From Spirochaetales bacterium (GTDB lineage: Bacteria; Spirochaetota; Spirochaetia; DSM-27196; PWMO01): a DNA stretch of 32,253 bases. Below are positions 29,753-32,253 of the stretch, in pieces. The notes below the pieces were generated by a model. The model saw only the letters and a program-made list of their open reading frames with translations. It did no database searches and was not told the DNA's origin. Position 1 is the first letter of the stretch. The number at the start of each line of letters is the position of its first letter. The position numbers and the translations under genes are program-made. Where the stretch lies: assembly GCA_007123465.1 (NCBI GenBank), contig SKLB01000081.1, forward strand, positions 1 through 32,253, given 5' to 3'.

Positions 29753-31855
29753 TCAATCACCCGACGCTATGGCTGCAACGGCTCCCTTTCCGTCGCCCTT
29801 GGCAGTAGCCAGCGATACCAGAATCAGCACCAGGAAGCTCAGCGGAATCGAAACGATACCAGGCTGGTTGAGCGGCATCGGAGCTGCGGCCGGATCAAGC
29901 CCGTAGCGTGCCCACATGTCGGGGCTCAGCAGGATCAACCCTACCGATGACACAATACCCACCAGGATCGAGGCTATGATGCCCACGGCGGTGGTTTTTT
30001 TCCAGAAAAGCATCAACAGCAGCGCCGGCAGGTTGGCCGATGCGGCTACAGCAAAGGCCCATCCCACCAGAAACGATACGTTCATGTCGCGGAAGGCGAT
30101 ACCCAGCACAATTCCCACCACACCAACCACAACTGCAACGATCCGTCCCGTGAGCACCTTGGCCTTGTCCGAGAACTCGCGGCGCATCAGGTTACCCATC
30201 AGATCGTGCGCAACCGATCCTGAAGCCGCCATAATCAGCCCCGAGACGGTTGCCAGCACCGTTGTAAAAGCAATGCCCGATATCATGGCAAACAGCACTT
30301 CTCCGAAGCTGCGCGCCAACAGCGGCGCACTCATGTTACTGGTCTCGGGATTGATGGCGCCACCGGCCATCGCTCCCACCCCAAGGTACATGGTAAGCAC
30401 GTAGAACAGTCCGATACCGGCTATCGCTACTATAGTAGACTTGCGCGCCGCTTCGGCGCTGGGAACGGTGTAGTAGCGGATCAGAATATGCGGCAGGGCC
30501 GAGGTTCCCAGGAATAGCGCCAGCATCAGCGAGATGAAGTTGAGCCGGTTCAGCAGTGTCCTGATCGGCGCTTCACCCTCGCGCGCCTCAAGCGGAAACA
30601 TCAGCCCCGGACGCATGAACTCGGAGCCGGCTGTCGGCTGCTGATAGTGGATTGTGACCTCTTCTCCGGCATCGGCGGTGAAGCGCACGGCCATAGGCCG
30701 CTCCACCACCGTTGAACGATCGGACAATACGCTCAGCAGGCGAAGCGGACCTACCGCTCCGGTGCTCTCGCCGTACTGTGAGGCCAGCTGGGAAACTCCA
30801 CCCATCTGGCGCAGGCGGTTATCGGCGCTCTCGGGGGCGCCGTTTACCAGTACACTGCCATCCGGCAGCACCGCGCGATGCTGAGCCTCCCTCAGAACCT
30901 CACCGCCGTCTTCCGCCCGCAAAAGCCTCCACCAATCCTCGATGCGAACATGCGGCTGTCCATCGATCTGCTCAACCTGCCAATGGGGAGTGGTGGCATC
31001 CTCAAAATGGACTATACGCCCCTTTATCTCGGCGCTATAGCCGCCCTGTCCGTCAGCAAGCGCGGGGACCGGACGTGAGAGCCGATAAAAGACCGCACGT
31101 TCCGCACCGGTGTTGGGATCGATTATCGCGTGACGTCCGATGAACTGAGCGCCGTCAAGTTCCACCCGCGCCTCGGCCCCTTCGATATTCACCGCAAGTT
31201 GCTCGTAGCGGTAGCTCACCAGGTCCGGATCTCCCTCCTCGGTTAAGTGTACCTCGGGGCTGACCCCACGAAACAACACCGCGATCGTCAGCACGGTGGC
31301 AAACGTCAACAACAGACCTCCGTTGAAGAACTGCACCCAGGTTGTCGAAGTCATACCGCCGCCGGCTACCAGGATGATCACAACCGTACCAACGATGATA
31401 ACACCCCAGAAATGCGTTATTCCCAGCAGCGGCTCTACCAGGACGCCGGCGCCAACCATCTGCGGCACCAGATAGAACAGTGATACAACCAGAACGCTCA
31501 GTCCTGCAGCCAGCTGAATGCCAGGATGACTGAAGTTGCGGTTCAGAGCGTCAGGGAACGTAAACGTTCCCATGCGCTTCATAGGTTCGGCGATCACGAA
31601 CAACGCCACAATCCAGCCTGCCAGAAAGCCGATCGAGTAGAGGAAACCGTCATAGCCGAAGAACGCAATCAATCCGGCAATGCCCAGAAAACTGGCAACC
31701 GAAAGATAGCCGCCTGCAAACGCGATGCCGTTGACGCCCCAATGAATCGAGCTGTTGGCCACGAAGTAGCCGCCCACGCTGCGCGCACGACGGCTTGCAC
31801 GCGCCGATATAGTGAGCACCAGCGCTACAAAGACTACAAATACCGCAATCGCCAT
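29753..31855 (-). CDS. ActP-like sodium:solute symporter with a large internal insertion
   Basis: A 700-residue inner-membrane transporter of the SSS family. The N-terminal half reads like acetate permease ActP: GGYFVANSSIHWGVNGIAFA, GGYLSVASFLGIAGLI, FLYSIGFLAGW, SLFYLVPQMVGAG and GGMTSTTWVQFFNG. After about residue 196 it leaves the membrane for a polar, strand-rich insert of about 230 residues (to about 428) containing YRYEQLAVNIEGAEARVELDG and GRHAIIDPNTGAER, then returns with FISLMLALFLGTSALPHILIRYYT and the remaining helices. ActP itself has about 550 residues. The likely cargo is a short carboxylate such as acetate with Na+. GGAGG overlaps the stop of the DUF485 gene nine bases upstream, so the pair is coupled. 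It is convergent with the PHP-fusion gene. Confidence 0.9.
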   Translation of the reverse strand: MAIAVFVVFVALVLTISARASRRARSVGGYFVANSSIHWGVNGIAFAGGYLSVASFLGIAGLIAFFGYDGFLYSIGFLAGWIVALFVIAEPMKRMGTFTFPDALNRNFSHPGIQLAAGLSVLVVSLFYLVPQMVGAGVLVEPLLGITHFWGVIIVGTVVIILVAGGGMTSTTWVQFFNGGLLLTFATVLTIAVLFRGVSPEVHLTEEGDPDLVSYRYEQLAVNIEGAEARVELDGAQFIGRHAIIDPNTGAERAVFYRLSRPVPALADGQGGYSAEIKGRIVHFEDATTPHWQVEQIDGQPHVRIEDWWRLLRAEDGGEVLREAQHRAVLPDGSVLVNGAPESADNRLRQMGGVSQLASQYGESTGAVGPLRLLSVLSDRSTVVERPMAVRFTADAGEEVTIHYQQPTAGSEFMRPGLMFPLEAREGEAPIRTLLNRLNFISLMLALFLGTSALPHILIRYYTVPSAEAARKSTIVAIAGIGLFYVLTMYLGVGAMAGGAINPETSNMSAPLLARSFGEVLFAMISGIAFTTVLATVSGLIMAASGSVAHDLMGNLMRREFSDKAKVLTGRIVAVVVGVVGIVLGIAFRDMNVSFLVGWAFAVAASANLPALLLMLFWKKTTAVGIIASILVGIVSSVGLILLSPDMWARYGLDPAAAPMPLNQPGIVSIPLSFLVLILVSLATAKGDGKGAVAAIASGD

Positions 31856-31864
31856 CTATGCCTC

Positions 31865-32164
31865 CTATTCCTTGCTATCCGCACTGGACCCCGACTGCGC
31901 CCCCGGCGTTGAATCGGAGGCCGGAACACGGCAGAGCTGGTTGTAAACTATGGCAAAAAGGATTGCGACAAGGATCAGTCCCAGTCCGTACGTCACCGCA
32001 AGATTCAGCCCCAGCAGCGCGCGGACACCCATCCACGTCGGTTGAAATACACTGAGGGCAACAAACCCGGCGTAAACCAGCGAATAAATCAGCGTCATCC
32101 GGATACCGATAGCCGACTTGCGCCGCTCGTACGCTGCCTCGGCGGTCAAGATTTTCTGGCTCAT
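31865..32164 (-). CDS. DUF485 small membrane partner of the symporter (YjcH-like)
   Basis: A 99-residue protein with a polar N-terminus, two membrane helices (TLIYSLVYAGFVALSVF and GLGLILVAILFAIVYNQL) and a charged Ser/Asp-rich tail. The segment LNLAVTYGLGLILVAILFA is typical of DUF485 proteins, which precede ActP in the acs-yjcH-actP arrangement and are taken as accessory subunits. A GAGGAGG site lies four to five bases before the ATG, and the symporter follows after nine bases. The close DUF4212 family is an alternative label. The 89 bases upstream, to the window edge, show no convincing promoter. Confidence 0.85.
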   Translation of the reverse strand: MSQKILTAEAAYERRKSAIGIRMTLIYSLVYAGFVALSVFQPTWMGVRALLGLNLAVTYGLGLILVAILFAIVYNQLCRVPASDSTPGAQSGSSADSKE

Positions 32165-32253
32165 ACAACCTCCTCGTCACTTGCAGAGTAGTCAGGTACA
32201 TAGTGCAGCTTATGGTACCACGGTTTGGCTCAGACACAAGCAGATTATTTCTC

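Noticed and set aside
1..32253. CRISPR arrays, insertion sequences, phage genes, riboswitches
   Set aside because: No regularly spaced repeats, transposase motifs, phage genes or recognisable aptamer cores were seen; intergenic gaps are mostly too short for riboswitches.

Overview
This is a 32.3-kb piece of a GC-rich bacterial chromosome, most likely from a free-living spirochaete (Spirochaetota). That placement is an inference. It rests on a PnrA/BMP-type nucleoside-uptake operon like the treponemal one, a second EF-G resembling the spirochaete EF-G2 class, and several spirochaete-flavoured unknown proteins. Gene density is high, intergenic spaces are short, no stretch over 300 bases lacks a gene, and I saw no insertion sequence, phage gene or CRISPR array.

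Left part (1-6926, minus strand): one probable operon read right to left. It holds an FGGY sugar kinase, an L-fucose-isomerase-like protein, a thymidine-kinase-like P-loop protein with a zinc ribbon, a BMP-family binding lipoprotein, a double-ATPase ABC subunit and the first codons of a permease. Together they look like an uptake and salvage pathway for a nucleoside or pentose-type compound.

Middle (7078-17507): a fused trehalose-6-phosphate synthase/phosphatase; a minus-strand operon (92-aa unknown, diacylglycerol-kinase-like lipid kinase, FAH-family hydrolase); an RNA-modification pair (SpoU/TrmJ methyltransferase overlapping an RluA-type pseudouridine synthase); a small secreted ankyrin protein; a minus-strand RNA-related pair (NYN nuclease with two LOTUS/OST-HTH domains, then a polynucleotide-kinase-like P-loop protein); a secreted M15 peptidase; and D-serine ammonia-lyase.

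Right part (17538-32253): a 516-aa protein of unknown role with an embedded HPr-like domain; a tightly coupled operon of FAD glycerol-3-phosphate-dehydrogenase-like protein, second FAD oxidoreductase, DUF1667 Cys-rich protein and hemolysin-III membrane protein; a THUMP-type rRNA methyltransferase; tRNA-Val(TAC) divergent from a second EF-G; a 1086-aa PHP-Cache-PAS-CBS-nucleotidyltransferase fusion; and, convergent to it, an ActP-like sodium:solute symporter with its small DUF485 partner.

Most notable are: (1) the fusion of a PHP phosphoesterase to a membrane sensor/CBS/DUF294 nucleotidyltransferase beside the symporter it may control; (2) five genes whose -10 box lies only 5-7 bases before the start codon with no Shine-Dalgarno, which suggests common leaderless mRNAs; (3) the HPr-like domain buried in a large orphan protein; (4) the NYN-LOTUS plus kinase pair; (5) a roughly 230-residue extra domain inside the symporter.
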